Of a DNA stretch of 44,989 bases, positions 11,119-20,433 are shown in pieces (the first letter of the stretch is position 1; the number at the start of each line of letters is the position of its first letter). The stretch is from an uncultured Rickettsiales bacterium (GTDB taxonomy: Bacteria; Pseudomonadota; Alphaproteobacteria; Rs-D84): contig CAMWQN010000005.1 of NCBI GenBank assembly GCA_947176385.1, positions 1-44,989 on the forward strand. Reading direction: 5' to 3'. A model generated the notes under the pieces. The model did no database searches and was not told the origin of the DNA. It saw nothing but the letters and a program-made list of their open reading frames with translations. A program made the position numbers and the translations under genes.

Positions 11119-12888
11119 ATGTCTGAAAATATCAAGTCTTTACCAAAATCGCTGTGGCGGTTTTATCTGGTTCATGCAGCGCGTGGATATTGGGGAATAT
11201 TGATTATATGGGCGTTATTGTTTTTGGCTGTTATGTCAGACGGTGTATTGTTCCCAAATTTTCAGCGTATGTTTATCGCACTGTTTGAACAAACGCCTGA
11301 TGCATATTCATCATTTGTTATGCACGCATTGCCAACGGTATTGCTGATTGTTGTGTCATTGATATTGTTAGATGTTTGCGCGATTTTGCGTTCGCTGACA
11401 TTATCACATTGGCGTCCAAAAATACATAATCAGATATCCGAAATATTAACAGGTTATGTTCAACAGCAATCAATGTCATACTGGACTGGGCGTATGCCTG
11501 GAAAAATCAATTCTCAGATAAGTTATGTTGCAGACGGTTTTTCAGTAATTTCCAACTTTATGGAAATGATTGGTGCATCGGCTGTGATATTGGTAAACGT
11601 CGGATTGATATTGGGGATAAACGCATACGTTGCAGTAATCTTTGCATTTGTGTTTGTATTCAGACTGATTTATGGCGGTCTGTTGATACGTCCGATGGGC
11701 AATGCCGCCAAAGAAGCCAGTGCCGCGGGCAGTCATTTGTCTGGTAAATTGGTTGACAGTTTGTCGAATTATTCAATCGTAAAATTGTTCGCCGGAATTC
11801 GCGCTGAAAAACGGTATCTGGCAGAACCACGCCAGAAACGTATCAAAGCCCAGATGTTTGCCATGTTTGTACAGCGTCTGTTTTGGGCGGTGCCGACATT
11901 GGTTTGGGATATTGCATTTGGGTGCACAATGTTACTGTGCGTATGGCTGTTTATGCAGGGACGAATTCTGGTATCAGAAATCGTATTTACAACATCGGTA
12001 TTTTTCAGTGTTATGGGTACAATTTCACGCATAGTAAATCAAATCCCCGACATTGTTGATAAACTGGGCAGTGCCAAGAAAGCATACGATGAATTAAACA
12101 TTGCATTAACAATCACAGACGCAGACAATGCGCCTGCATTGCATGTCACACATGGCAAGATTGAATTTCGCAATGTCTGGTTTAAATATAAATCAAAATG
12201 GGTGTTGCGTGATTTTAATTTGACGATTAAGCCCGGCGAAAGTGTCGGCATTGTTGGTGCATCTGGCGCTGGCAAGACCACATTGGTAAACTTGTTAATG
12301 CGTTTTTATGATCCAACGCGTGGCGAAATATTGATTGATGGTCAAAACATTCGTGATGTATCCCAGGATTCTTTGCGTGAAAACATATCATTTATTCCCC
12401 AGGAACCATCAATGTTTAATCGAACATTGCGTGAAAATATTGGATATGGTCGCATGGATGCAACCGATGCGCAAATCCGCCATGCCGCACGCCAGGCTGC
12501 CGCGCATGAATTTATCATGGCAACGGACAAGAAATATGATTCACTGGTTGGTGACCGTGGGATAAAATTGTCTGGCGGTCAGCGTCAGCGTATCGCAATC
12601 GCACGTGCTTTTCTAAAAGACGCACCAATCTTGGTCTTGGACGAGGCTACATCTGCCCTGGACAGTGAAACCGAGGTTGCAATTCAAAAATCATTTGAAG
12701 AACTGGCTGATGGTCGCACAACAATTGCGATTGCCCACCGTTTATCGACACTGCGTAATATGGACCGTATTGTTGTAATGCAAAATGGCAAGATTATAGA
12801 GCAAGGTTCGCACCGCGTACTATCACGCAAACGTGGTGAATATGCACGCCTGTGGAAAATGCAGTCTGGCGGTTTTATCCAGGAATAA
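11119..12888 (+). CDS. ABC transporter permease/ATPase, MsbA/exporter type
   Basis: Six-TM region, Walker A GASGAGKTT, LSGGQRQRIAIARA, ILVLDEATSALD. Confidence 0.93.
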   Translation: MSENIKSLPKSLWRFYLVHAARGYWGILIIWALLFLAVMSDGVLFPNFQRMFIALFEQTPDAYSSFVMHALPTVLLIVVSLILLDVCAILRSLTLSHWRPKIHNQISEILTGYVQQQSMSYWTGRMPGKINSQISYVADGFSVISNFMEMIGASAVILVNVGLILGINAYVAVIFAFVFVFRLIYGGLLIRPMGNAAKEASAAGSHLSGKLVDSLSNYSIVKLFAGIRAEKRYLAEPRQKRIKAQMFAMFVQRLFWAVPTLVWDIAFGCTMLLCVWLFMQGRILVSEIVFTTSVFFSVMGTISRIVNQIPDIVDKLGSAKKAYDELNIALTITDADNAPALHVTHGKIEFRNVWFKYKSKWVLRDFNLTIKPGESVGIVGASGAGKTTLVNLLMRFYDPTRGEILIDGQNIRDVSQDSLRENISFIPQEPSMFNRTLRENIGYGRMDATDAQIRHAARQAAAHEFIMATDKKYDSLVGDRGIKLSGGQRQRIAIARAFLKDAPILVLDEATSALDSETEVAIQKSFEELADGRTTIAIAHRLSTLRNMDRIVVMQNGKIIEQGSHRVLSRKRGEYARLWKMQSGGFIQE

Positions 12889-12943
12889 ATTTCTGTTGAA
12901 AATGTGTTTTAATCAGATTGCCTTTTGTGGTATAATATTCCAC

Positions 12944-13915
12944 ATGAGAAAAAGATTATTACACATTTTACCTGTTGTGCTGTGCATGCTGTCTGGTGCA
13001 GCATATGCAAATTGGCAGTATCCGGGCACATACGTCGGTGACGGTTGGTATGCCGACGATGGCAGTCGCTTTGTTATATCAGTCCGTGGTGGCGCATCAT
13101 ATTCATTCGCATCGATAAAGAATGAAATTGGATCCATGACCGCAGAATATTTTTACAGTCCATCTGATGGTCTGGTTGTATCTGGTGCATGGTATGACGC
13201 ATGTGTTGATTCCGGCAAGTGTAACGAGGCTGATTTTGAATACGCTGGCATTGGCGATTTGGCAAATTTACCAGCCAAGGAAAATTATTCATCATTTTCA
13301 TTTGCCGCCGGTGCGTCAATTGGATGGACAATACCAAATCGTCCCCAGTGGCGTATAGAGGCTGGCTGGGACCACATATCTGAAACCGAATATAATGTAT
13401 CCCCATTGTTTGATGGCGATTTGACATTAACCAGCGGTATTGTTGTAAATGCACAAAGCGGCAGTGTTCAGTCCAAGATTTCAACAGATATCATCAGTGC
13501 AATGGCGTTTTATGATTTCTTTGATGGTCTGCAAAAGCCTGTCCAGAAAATGATACCGTATATTGGATTTGGTGTTGGATATGCAGATACAAAAACAACA
13601 TTGAATTTGTCGGATATCTATGGCGATTTATCAACATCTGTTGATTTACAGCAATTTGGCGAATTGGACGACTATAATGTATTGCAGTTTTATCGTTCTG
13701 AAACCAGCACATCAAATATCGCTGGATTATTGGCACTTGGATTTTCATATGGGATAACCCAAAACCTGTTTATGGATTTGGGCGCACGTATAATGTATGT
13801 CCCGCGTATAAAATGGGCACTGACGAACGAAGATGGTACCCGTCATCGCGATTGGTTCAGCGGTGAAAACCTGGTTTATACCAATGTAATGCTGGGATTG
13901 CGATTTGAATTCTAA
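12944..13915 (+). CDS. Outer-membrane beta-barrel protein
   Basis: Signal peptide MRKRLLHILPVVLCMLSGAAYA; terminal MLGLRFEF. Confidence 0.85.
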   Translation: MRKRLLHILPVVLCMLSGAAYANWQYPGTYVGDGWYADDGSRFVISVRGGASYSFASIKNEIGSMTAEYFYSPSDGLVVSGAWYDACVDSGKCNEADFEYAGIGDLANLPAKENYSSFSFAAGASIGWTIPNRPQWRIEAGWDHISETEYNVSPLFDGDLTLTSGIVVNAQSGSVQSKISTDIISAMAFYDFFDGLQKPVQKMIPYIGFGVGYADTKTTLNLSDIYGDLSTSVDLQQFGELDDYNVLQFYRSETSTSNIAGLLALGFSYGITQNLFMDLGARIMYVPRIKWALTNEDGTRHRDWFSGENLVYTNVMLGLRFEF

Positions 13916-13919
13916 ATAA

Positions 13920-13945
13920 AGCCCGCCAAATGGCGGGATTTTTTA
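13920..13945 (+). terminator. Intrinsic terminator
   Basis: CCCGCC-AAAT-GGCGGG then TTTTTT. Confidence 0.8.
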
Positions 13946-13962
13946 TATATGGTTTAAAATTC

Positions 13963-13991
13963 TTTACATACAAATATATGTGCTTTATAAT
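13963..13991 (+). promoter_or_regulatory. sigma70-type promoter of leader element D
   Basis: TTTACA-17 nt-TATAAT. Confidence 0.75.
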
Positions 13992-13997
13992 ATAAAA

Positions 13998-14212
13998 CGT
14001 TGACGGGAATTCCGTCAATGGGGTGTGAGAACCCGTTCGAAAGCGTCGGAGTATATCTGGGGGCGCCTATGCGCCGTTTTTTGTATTACGACGAAAAACA
14101 AACTCCTGAATCCCACTATGGGTCAGGAGGGTTCGCGAAATATTAACAATACGCGACACAATTCTTTCGATTGTTCTCAACCTCCTGACCACCTGAATTT
14201 TGGGTGGTTTTT
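13998..14212 (+). promoter_or_regulatory. Structured RNA leader, copy D (candidate riboswitch/attenuator)
   Basis: CTCCTGA (14103) can pair with TCAGGAG (14123) or leave GGTCAGGAGG (14121-14130) to pair with CCTCCTGACC (14181-14190); hairpins TCGCG/CGCGA and ACAAT/ATTGT inside; terminator ACCACC/GGTGGT+T5 overlaps P1 by ACC. Confidence 0.7.
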
Positions 14213-14241
14213 CATTACGAAAAACAACAGGAGATTGAATC

Positions 14242-15024
14242 ATGAAACCAAAACTGATTACGGCACTGACTGTGCCGGTATTATTGGCGACCGGCGTCGT
14301 CGCGTCTGCGGACGAACTGCCGATATATATTGAATGTGGCAGCAGGGGGACTTGCGATTATGACAAGAATACATATCGTGCACGGTATATTTCAAGTCAA
14401 GGACAAACGTCCAGTACAAATCAAAGTGACTGTATGAGTGGTAATGATTGCTGGGTTTCGTCATATAGTATTTGCCTGAATCCTGATATGGGGCGTGATG
14501 GATACCATGATGATTGCACCAAAAACTGCAAGGATTATGGATATGAAGTTGCAGTATTGGGTGGCAGTCTTGGGGCATATAATATGGGGTGTGCATGCAA
14601 ATCGTTTACACAATGGCAGACATATAAAACCGGGGTTTTACGTGAATATGTGCGTGATGCAACGTCCAGTGCGCCATGTACTGTCAAGGCGACAAATAAC
14701 TTTAAATGTGCAACTGATTATTATGGCACCCCAGACAGTAATGGTAACGGCTGTATCCCTTGCGATGGCGCAGGAATGTATTGCAATGGTGATAAGGTGT
14801 TTGGCTGTGTTGATGGATGGTACAAAAACGCAGCCAAGAATGGATGTGTCGAATGTCCTAACAGCAAAGCGGGCAACCTGGGGTATGATTCAAATGGCAA
14901 TGGAATTAAAAGCAGTGGTGGTGGCGATGCGATAACGGATTGCTATTTTAGTAACGACACTGTTCTGTATGATGACACGGGTACGTTTACAATTGTGGAT
15001 AATGATTGCTATTACAAGCAATAG
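14242..15024 (+). CDS. Secreted cysteine-rich protein
   Basis: Signal peptide MKPKLITALTVPVLLATGVVASA; many Cys, e.g. GNGCIPCDGAGMYCNGDKVFGCVDGWYKN...NGCVECP. Confidence 0.75.
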   Translation: MKPKLITALTVPVLLATGVVASADELPIYIECGSRGTCDYDKNTYRARYISSQGQTSSTNQSDCMSGNDCWVSSYSICLNPDMGRDGYHDDCTKNCKDYGYEVAVLGGSLGAYNMGCACKSFTQWQTYKTGVLREYVRDATSSAPCTVKATNNFKCATDYYGTPDSNGNGCIPCDGAGMYCNGDKVFGCVDGWYKNAAKNGCVECPNSKAGNLGYDSNGNGIKSSGGGDAITDCYFSNDTVLYDDTGTFTIVDNDCYYKQ

Positions 15025-15048
15025 TTATGCAGCACGGTTTCCGTGCTG

Positions 15049-16572
15049 TCATAATTTTACGCCATATTTGCCGCGTCCGATTGGGCGGTATGATAATGCT
15101 TCGGCTAAATCGGTCATTTCAATATCCGTACTGCCGCGCAGGTCTGCAATCGTGCGTGCAATACGCTTTATGCGATTATATCCGCGTGCCGACATGTTCA
15201 TTTTTTCAGCGGCATTGTTCAAGAATGTTGTTAATTCTTCGTTTAATTTTACAACCGCGTCCAGGGCTGCGCCATCCAGTTGCGCGTTAACAATGCCCTG
15301 GCGGTCAATTTGTATCTTGCGTGCTGCGGCAACACGTGCGCGGATTGTCGCACTGGTTTCGGCGTCTGTATCTGGAGCGCTGTTCATTTCCCATGGGTTG
15401 ACCGCGTCAACATCCACATGCAAATCAATTCGGTCCAATAATGGTCCTGATATTTTATTCTGATATGCCTCGGCACATCTGGGGGCGCGGGAACATGATA
15501 ACGCCGCATTTCCCAGGTGCCCACATGGACATGGATTCATTGCTGCAATTAACTGAAAACGTGCAGGGTATGTCGCATTATGGCGTGCACGGGAAATGGT
15601 TATTTTTCCGCCCTCCATCGGTTGACGCAGAATTTCCAATGTCATGCGGTTAAATTCTGGCAATTCGTCCAAGAATAATACACCATTGTGTGCCAGTGAT
15701 ATTTCACCTGGTCGTGCGTCGGATCCGCCGCCCGCCAGTGCAACCGGACTGGATGTGTGATGCACAGCGCGGAATGGGCGCACTGTCAAGAGTCCCCCGC
15801 CAGTCAATTTCCCTGCAATCGAATATATCGCAGATGTTTCCAGGATTTCGTCTGTGGTCATTTCCGGCAAAATCCCAGGCAATCGCGATGCCAGCATGGT
15901 TTTGCCTGACCCCGGGGGACCAACCATCAGCATTGCATGTCCGCCGGCAGCTGCAATTTCCAGGGCGCGTTTCGCGGCGGCTTGACCATGAACCTCCGCC
16001 ATATCGCCGACGGTGGCGCATGTCTGGTCTGATTTGATTTTATCTGGCACCGGCAGTGTCATTGTCCCGTTAAAGTGATTTATCAGTTCCAATACATGAT
16101 TTGGTGCCAGGATATTTTCATGTCCTGCCATGCGTGCTTGTGGACCTTGGTCGCCCGGGCATATAATCCCCAGATTATTTTTATTTGCCCATACGCTGGC
16201 GGGTAAAATACTGTCTGTTTGTAAAATGGTGCCGTTTAAACTGACTTCGCCCAGAATCAAGTACTGTGATAATTTATCTTCTGGTAATATGCCCAGTGCG
16301 CACAGTATCCCACACAATATCGGCAGGTCAAAGTGTGAACCGCTTTTTTCAACATCCGCCGGCGACAGGTTTACCGTCAATCGTTTTGGCGGCAGTGATA
16401 TATTCAATGCACCCAACACATTGCGTACGCGTTCCGCAGATTCTTTGACCGCGCGGTCTGCCAATCCGATGATGTTAAATTCAGGCTTTGATAATCCGGA
16501 CGCCAATTGCACCTGTACATCGATACGTGTCGCGTCCATGCCATTAAATATGATTGAATTCAAAGAAATCAT
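15049..16572 (-). CDS. comM: YifB/ComM family Mg-chelatase-like AAA ATPase
   Basis: MISLNSIIFNGMDATRIDVQVQLASGLSKPEFNIIGLADRAVKESAERV; Walker A GPPGSGKTML; NPCPCGHLG. Confidence 0.93.
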   Translation of the reverse strand: MISLNSIIFNGMDATRIDVQVQLASGLSKPEFNIIGLADRAVKESAERVRNVLGALNISLPPKRLTVNLSPADVEKSGSHFDLPILCGILCALGILPEDKLSQYLILGEVSLNGTILQTDSILPASVWANKNNLGIICPGDQGPQARMAGHENILAPNHVLELINHFNGTMTLPVPDKIKSDQTCATVGDMAEVHGQAAAKRALEIAAAGGHAMLMVGPPGSGKTMLASRLPGILPEMTTDEILETSAIYSIAGKLTGGGLLTVRPFRAVHHTSSPVALAGGGSDARPGEISLAHNGVLFLDELPEFNRMTLEILRQPMEGGKITISRARHNATYPARFQLIAAMNPCPCGHLGNAALSCSRAPRCAEAYQNKISGPLLDRIDLHVDVDAVNPWEMNSAPDTDAETSATIRARVAAARKIQIDRQGIVNAQLDGAALDAVVKLNEELTTFLNNAAEKMNMSARGYNRIKRIARTIADLRGSTDIEMTDLAEALSYRPIGRGKYGVKL

Positions 16573-16644
16573 AATGTGAATAATATATCTTGCACTATGA
16601 CAATTCAAGTCTTAAAATGCACCACGTAAAGATAAGGATTGTCA

Positions 16645-17517
16645 ATGCCCGCAAAGAATAAAAATGTCGCACGTGAATGGTTTAATACTATATTTTATGG
16701 TGCGTTGATTGCGATTGTATTTCGCAGTTTTTTACTGGAACCGTTTAATATTCCATCTGGTTCAATGATACCGACACTGAATGTTGGCGATCATATATTT
16801 GTTGAAAAGTGGGCGTATGGATATTCACGTTATTCATTCCCGTTTGGTTCATGGAAATTGTGGAATGGTCGTTTCTTGGCATCTGAACCTGATGTTGGTG
16901 ATGTTATTGTATTCCGTAATCCTGTTGATGAATCCATGGATTATGTAAAGCGCTTAATCGCGCGTCCTGGTGACACAGTTCAGGTAAAGGAAGGACGCTT
17001 GTACTTAAATGGCAAAATCGTCCCACGCACGAATCCGCGCCCATATGTCGTTGCGACATTACCACGAAAAATACGCAGCGTTGGATTCTATCGTGACAAC
17101 GTTGCTATTCGCGGGAACAAGATTTTCATTGATAACATGCCGGCTAATGGAACAATTGAATATAAATCAGACCGTGAATGTGAAATGTATCGTGGCATGT
17201 GTGGCGTGTTTATGACGACAGAATATACCGAAACATTGCCAAACGGTGTATCACACAGCATAATTGAATACAGCGATGATGCGCCATTGGATAACACACC
17301 TGAATTTACAGTACCGGCGGGACACTATTTCTTTATGGGTGATAATCGTGATAACAGTGCCGACAGTCGTGCGAACGTTGGATTTGTATCACGTGATAAT
17401 ATCCTGGGCAAAGTATGGTTTATATGGTATTCGCATAACTATTATTCGCCGATGATATCTTTTTGGAACTGGAACAGCAAGATGCGCTGGAATCGTTTTG
17501 GAATGGGTGTGAATTAA
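16645..17517 (+). CDS. lepB: Signal peptidase I
   Basis: FNIPSGSMIPTLNVGD catalytic Ser motif, DYVKRLIARPGD, GDNRDNSADSR. Confidence 0.95.
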   Translation: MPAKNKNVAREWFNTIFYGALIAIVFRSFLLEPFNIPSGSMIPTLNVGDHIFVEKWAYGYSRYSFPFGSWKLWNGRFLASEPDVGDVIVFRNPVDESMDYVKRLIARPGDTVQVKEGRLYLNGKIVPRTNPRPYVVATLPRKIRSVGFYRDNVAIRGNKIFIDNMPANGTIEYKSDRECEMYRGMCGVFMTTEYTETLPNGVSHSIIEYSDDAPLDNTPEFTVPAGHYFFMGDNRDNSADSRANVGFVSRDNILGKVWFIWYSHNYYSPMISFWNWNSKMRWNRFGMGVN

Positions 17518-17518
17518 C

Positions 17519-18151
17519 ATGAAGAATATTGGATATACATTCAGAAATCCGCAGTTATTAGCCCAGGCATTGACACAAAGTGGCGTTAATGCACAGAATA
17601 ATAACGAACGTTTAGAATTTATTGGCGACCGCGTGCTGGGTTTGACGGTGGCACAAATGTTGTACACGATGTACCCGAATGAGAAAGAGGGTGAACTGGC
17701 GCGTCGTCATGCGGTATTGGTATCGACCGAAACATTGGCACGTGTTGCCTGTGATTTGGAATTGGATAAGTCGTTGCATCACGGTCACATGACAGCGGGT
17801 CGCGTTCGTCATATTCTGGCCAATGGGATGGAGGCTGTATTCGGTGCCATCTTTATCGATGGTGGATTTGATGCCGCCCGCGAAGTCATTATGAAATATT
17901 GGCATGATTTGGCACTGGCTGATATCACACCGCCCAAGGATGCAAAAACAAAATTACAAGAATATGTACAAAAGAATGACAATGGTAAATTACCTGTATA
18001 TGAGTTCTTGGAAACAACGGGCGCATCACACAGTCCAGTATTTAACGTGCGTGTGACTGCAATGGGGCGCGTCGCGACGGGCAGTGGTTCGTCGAAAAAA
18101 GGTGCAGGTCTGGTCGCAGCGGATGCATTGTTAAAAATTCTTGCAATTTAA
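17519..18151 (+). CDS. rnc: Ribonuclease III
   Basis: NNERLEFIGDRVLGL signature; C-terminal dsRBD GSGSSKKGAGLVAADALLKIL. Confidence 0.95.
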   Translation: MKNIGYTFRNPQLLAQALTQSGVNAQNNNERLEFIGDRVLGLTVAQMLYTMYPNEKEGELARRHAVLVSTETLARVACDLELDKSLHHGHMTAGRVRHILANGMEAVFGAIFIDGGFDAAREVIMKYWHDLALADITPPKDAKTKLQEYVQKNDNGKLPVYEFLETTGASHSPVFNVRVTAMGRVATGSGSSKKGAGLVAADALLKILAI

Positions 18152-18195
18152 GGAATTGAAAGATAAAATCACGGCATAATCAAAGGATAAAATAA

Positions 18196-18552
18196 ATGTT
18201 TTCATTGTTGTTAGTATTGTTGATAATCGTTGCAGTTTTAATGATTGGATTGATTTTGTTACAGAAATCAGAGGGCAGTGGTATGTCCGGTTCATCTGCG
18301 GCATCAATGTTTGGTGGTGCGTTGACTGGGGCTGCGGCTGGTAATTTCCTGACCCGTACGACAGCATGGTTGGCAACATTGTTTTTTGTTTTGTGCGCTG
18401 CGCTGGCGTTGGTATCGTCCAAGTCAAATATTGCAAACCGTCAAAGCGAATTGCGCCAAGAATTGGTTGCCCCAGACGCACCGGCGGCACCAACTGTGAC
18501 AGATATGGATTCATTGATAAACGCCGTGTCTGAAAAGTCCGACGAACAATAA
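18196..18552 (+). CDS. secG: Preprotein translocase subunit SecG
   Basis: Two TM segments with LLQKSEGSGMSGSSAASMFGG and FLTRTTAWLATLFF. Confidence 0.9.
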   Translation: MFSLLLVLLIIVAVLMIGLILLQKSEGSGMSGSSAASMFGGALTGAAAGNFLTRTTAWLATLFFVLCAALALVSSKSNIANRQSELRQELVAPDAPAAPTVTDMDSLINAVSEKSDEQ

Positions 18553-18555
18553 TAA

Positions 18556-18585
18556 AAATCGCCCCACACGGGGCGTTTTTTATTA
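18556..18585. terminator. Intrinsic terminator after secG
   Basis: CGCCCC-ACAC-GGGGCG then TTTTTT. Confidence 0.8.
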
Positions 18586-18957
18586 TACCACTGTATCTGA
18601 TTTCGGATATGCCAATGCGATGCATGCAACCAGTTGTGTTACGATTTTATGACCTGTCGGATTTATGTTGTACAATGTCCGGATAATGTCGGTTAATACT
18701 GGGTTATGGTTATATGGTTGGGCGGTCTCGGTCAAGAAATCTGCAATGGTCATATCAAAACATGTTGTGACGATTTGGTGCAGGCGACTGACTGACAATC
18801 GATTGCCGGCGGTTTCATATTTTTGAATCTGTTGGAATGTAACACCTGCCTTGGCTGCGACATCTTTTTGTGACAGCCCCAGTCGCATACGCATTGTTGC
18901 CAACATTCGCCCCAGTTGTACATCGTATTCTGTTGGTGTAAATGGTGTACCTGACAT
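18583..18957 (-). CDS. XRE-family HTH regulator
   Basis: LGLSQKDVAAKAGVTFQQIQKYETAGNRLSVSRLHQI; GGGGGA SD before ATG 18957. Confidence 0.85.
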   Translation of the reverse strand: MSGTPFTPTEYDVQLGRMLATMRMRLGLSQKDVAAKAGVTFQQIQKYETAGNRLSVSRLHQIVTTCFDMTIADFLTETAQPYNHNPVLTDIIRTLYNINPTGHKIVTQLVACIALAYPKSDTVV

Positions 18958-18982
18958 ATAATCCCCCGCGGTTTTGTTATAC

Positions 18983-19155
18983 AAAAATACCGCTTTTATA
19001 AAAAAGCGGTTGGAGGCTCAAAACAATATCGTGAATTGCGTGCCTTATTTATGTATATCAGCACCCTCCAACCTAAGTTGGAGTTTTTTCGTCTTAACAT
19101 GACGCACGATAAGAGGTTTTGATGCCTCATCGCTGGAATCCCCAGCGACAATATA
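18983..19155 (-). promoter_or_regulatory. Structured RNA leader, copy A, with its promoter
   Basis: Minus strand: -10 TATATT; CTCCAAC-TTAG-GTTGGAG; P1 GGTTGGAGG/CCTCCAACC (19065-19073 with 19008-19016); P2 GTGCT-GATATACATAAATAA-GGCAC; terminator ACCGCTTTT/AAAAGCGGT + T5. Confidence 0.8.
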
Positions 19156-19187
19156 AATTTTACATTAAAACGAAATAAAATCAAATA

Positions 19188-19216
19188 AAAAAACACCCCG
19201 ATAACGGGGTGCCGGA
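19188..19216 (-). terminator. Intrinsic terminator
   Basis: Minus strand CACCCCG-TTAT-CGGGGTG then T-run. Confidence 0.75.
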
Positions 19217-19230
19217 ATCAAAAACACAAA

Positions 19231-19452
19231 TTATTTTGATTTCTTTTTTGATGTTGTTTTCTTTGGCGCTGGCATTGCTTTATATGCACGAACCAATACA
19301 ACAACACATACTGTTGCGATAACACCAGACAATGCTGTCAATGCACCACCGATGATATCAAAGTTTGTTGTGTACAAGAACAATACGATTGCTGCAATCA
19401 GAACGATTGTGTACATCATGTTGTCTTTCAAGACTTTCAGTAATTTTTCCAT
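19231..19452 (-). CDS. Small membrane protein (two TM segments)
   Basis: MMYTIVLIAAIVLFLYTT and ALTALSGVIATVCVVVLV; Lys-rich tail. Confidence 0.7.
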   Translation of the reverse strand: MEKLLKVLKDNMMYTIVLIAAIVLFLYTTNFDIIGGALTALSGVIATVCVVVLVRAYKAMPAPKKTTSKKKSK

Positions 19453-19514
19453 TTTGTTTTCCTTTCATTTGGATATATGTATTATATCACATTTTGCACA
19501 AAAACACTATAAAA

Positions 19515-19545
19515 AAAGAACCGTGCCTGGCACGGTTCAAATCGC
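19515..19545 (-). terminator. Intrinsic terminator
   Basis: GAACCGTGCC/GGCACGGTTC then T-run on the minus strand. Confidence 0.75.
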
Positions 19546-19557
19546 ATAATGGATTTA

Positions 19558-20301
19558 TTATAAAATTACGCGTCCACCCAGTCGCGCTGTCCGTGGAATC
19601 GGACCAAATGAAGAACGTGGGCTGACATATATGTTGCCTGTGATTGTAAAGTCGCCACAGAACTGCAACATATTCAAATCACGCAGGAACAAATTGCCGT
19701 CAATACGAATGTCGCATGGCAATGTATATTTACGCATGTGCTGTAAATACACGTTACCTTGGATACGTGTGCCGTTTTTCAATACCTGGGCATCGCCACG
19801 GTTATCAATGATAATGTCGCCATACATTGTGTCTGTGCATTGGTCCTGCGCAACCTGGATTGTTGGGGCAGGGGTCTTTACAATCTGTACCGGTGCGGTT
19901 TTCATTTTGCCGTTTTCATCATACTTAATCGGCAAAGTCTTGGTCTGTGGACGAATTGTTACCTTGCGTTTTGAGGATTCATATGCATCAGATATTGATT
20001 CAACTGTCTGTGCTGGGACAACAATGACTTGTGCTTTCTTGAATTTCAATATATCCAAAATCAACATAGAAAACATAACAATTATCGCAACCAATAATGT
20101 GACGTTTACCAATCCAACCAAATCAATGGTGCGAATCCATTGCCATGCGCGACGCATACCATGCCATAACATACGAAATGGATAACAAACAATCGCCCAA
20201 ACGCGTGCCCAAAAATTCTGACGCGTGCTTTTACGGGATGGACGGTTGCTGGATGCTGCAACGCGACGTGTGGCGGCTTTGATTTTTTTGTCTTTTTGCA
20301 T
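19558..20301 (-). CDS. Membrane protein with C-terminal repeat region suggestive of bactofilin/polymer-forming fold
   Basis: Single TM VTLLVAIIVMFSMLIL; GDIIIDNRGDAQVLKNGTRIQGNVYLQ...DIRIDGNLFLRDL...FTITGNIYVS. Confidence 0.6.
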   Translation of the reverse strand: MQKDKKIKAATRRVAASSNRPSRKSTRQNFWARVWAIVCYPFRMLWHGMRRAWQWIRTIDLVGLVNVTLLVAIIVMFSMLILDILKFKKAQVIVVPAQTVESISDAYESSKRKVTIRPQTKTLPIKYDENGKMKTAPVQIVKTPAPTIQVAQDQCTDTMYGDIIIDNRGDAQVLKNGTRIQGNVYLQHMRKYTLPCDIRIDGNLFLRDLNMLQFCGDFTITGNIYVSPRSSFGPIPRTARLGGRVIL

Positions 20302-20433
20302 GTGTGTGCCTTTTTATAAAATTATTAGTTATATAATGCCCTAAAAAAACACTTTGTCAAGTGGTTTTGTCAATGCTTTTTGTCAATCAGAAAAAGTGCT
20401 TCCTGATTGACTGGAAACCAGATTTTCAATACC

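Noticed and set aside
14000-14018. TTGACGGGAATTCCGTCAA recalls conserved 16S rRNA primer-site sequence
   Set aside because: Short self-complementary hairpin; surrounding sequence is not rRNA.
14025-14333. Plus ORF MRTRSKASEYIWGRL...
   Set aside because: Lies in structured leader D and overlaps the signal peptide of the downstream gene out of frame.
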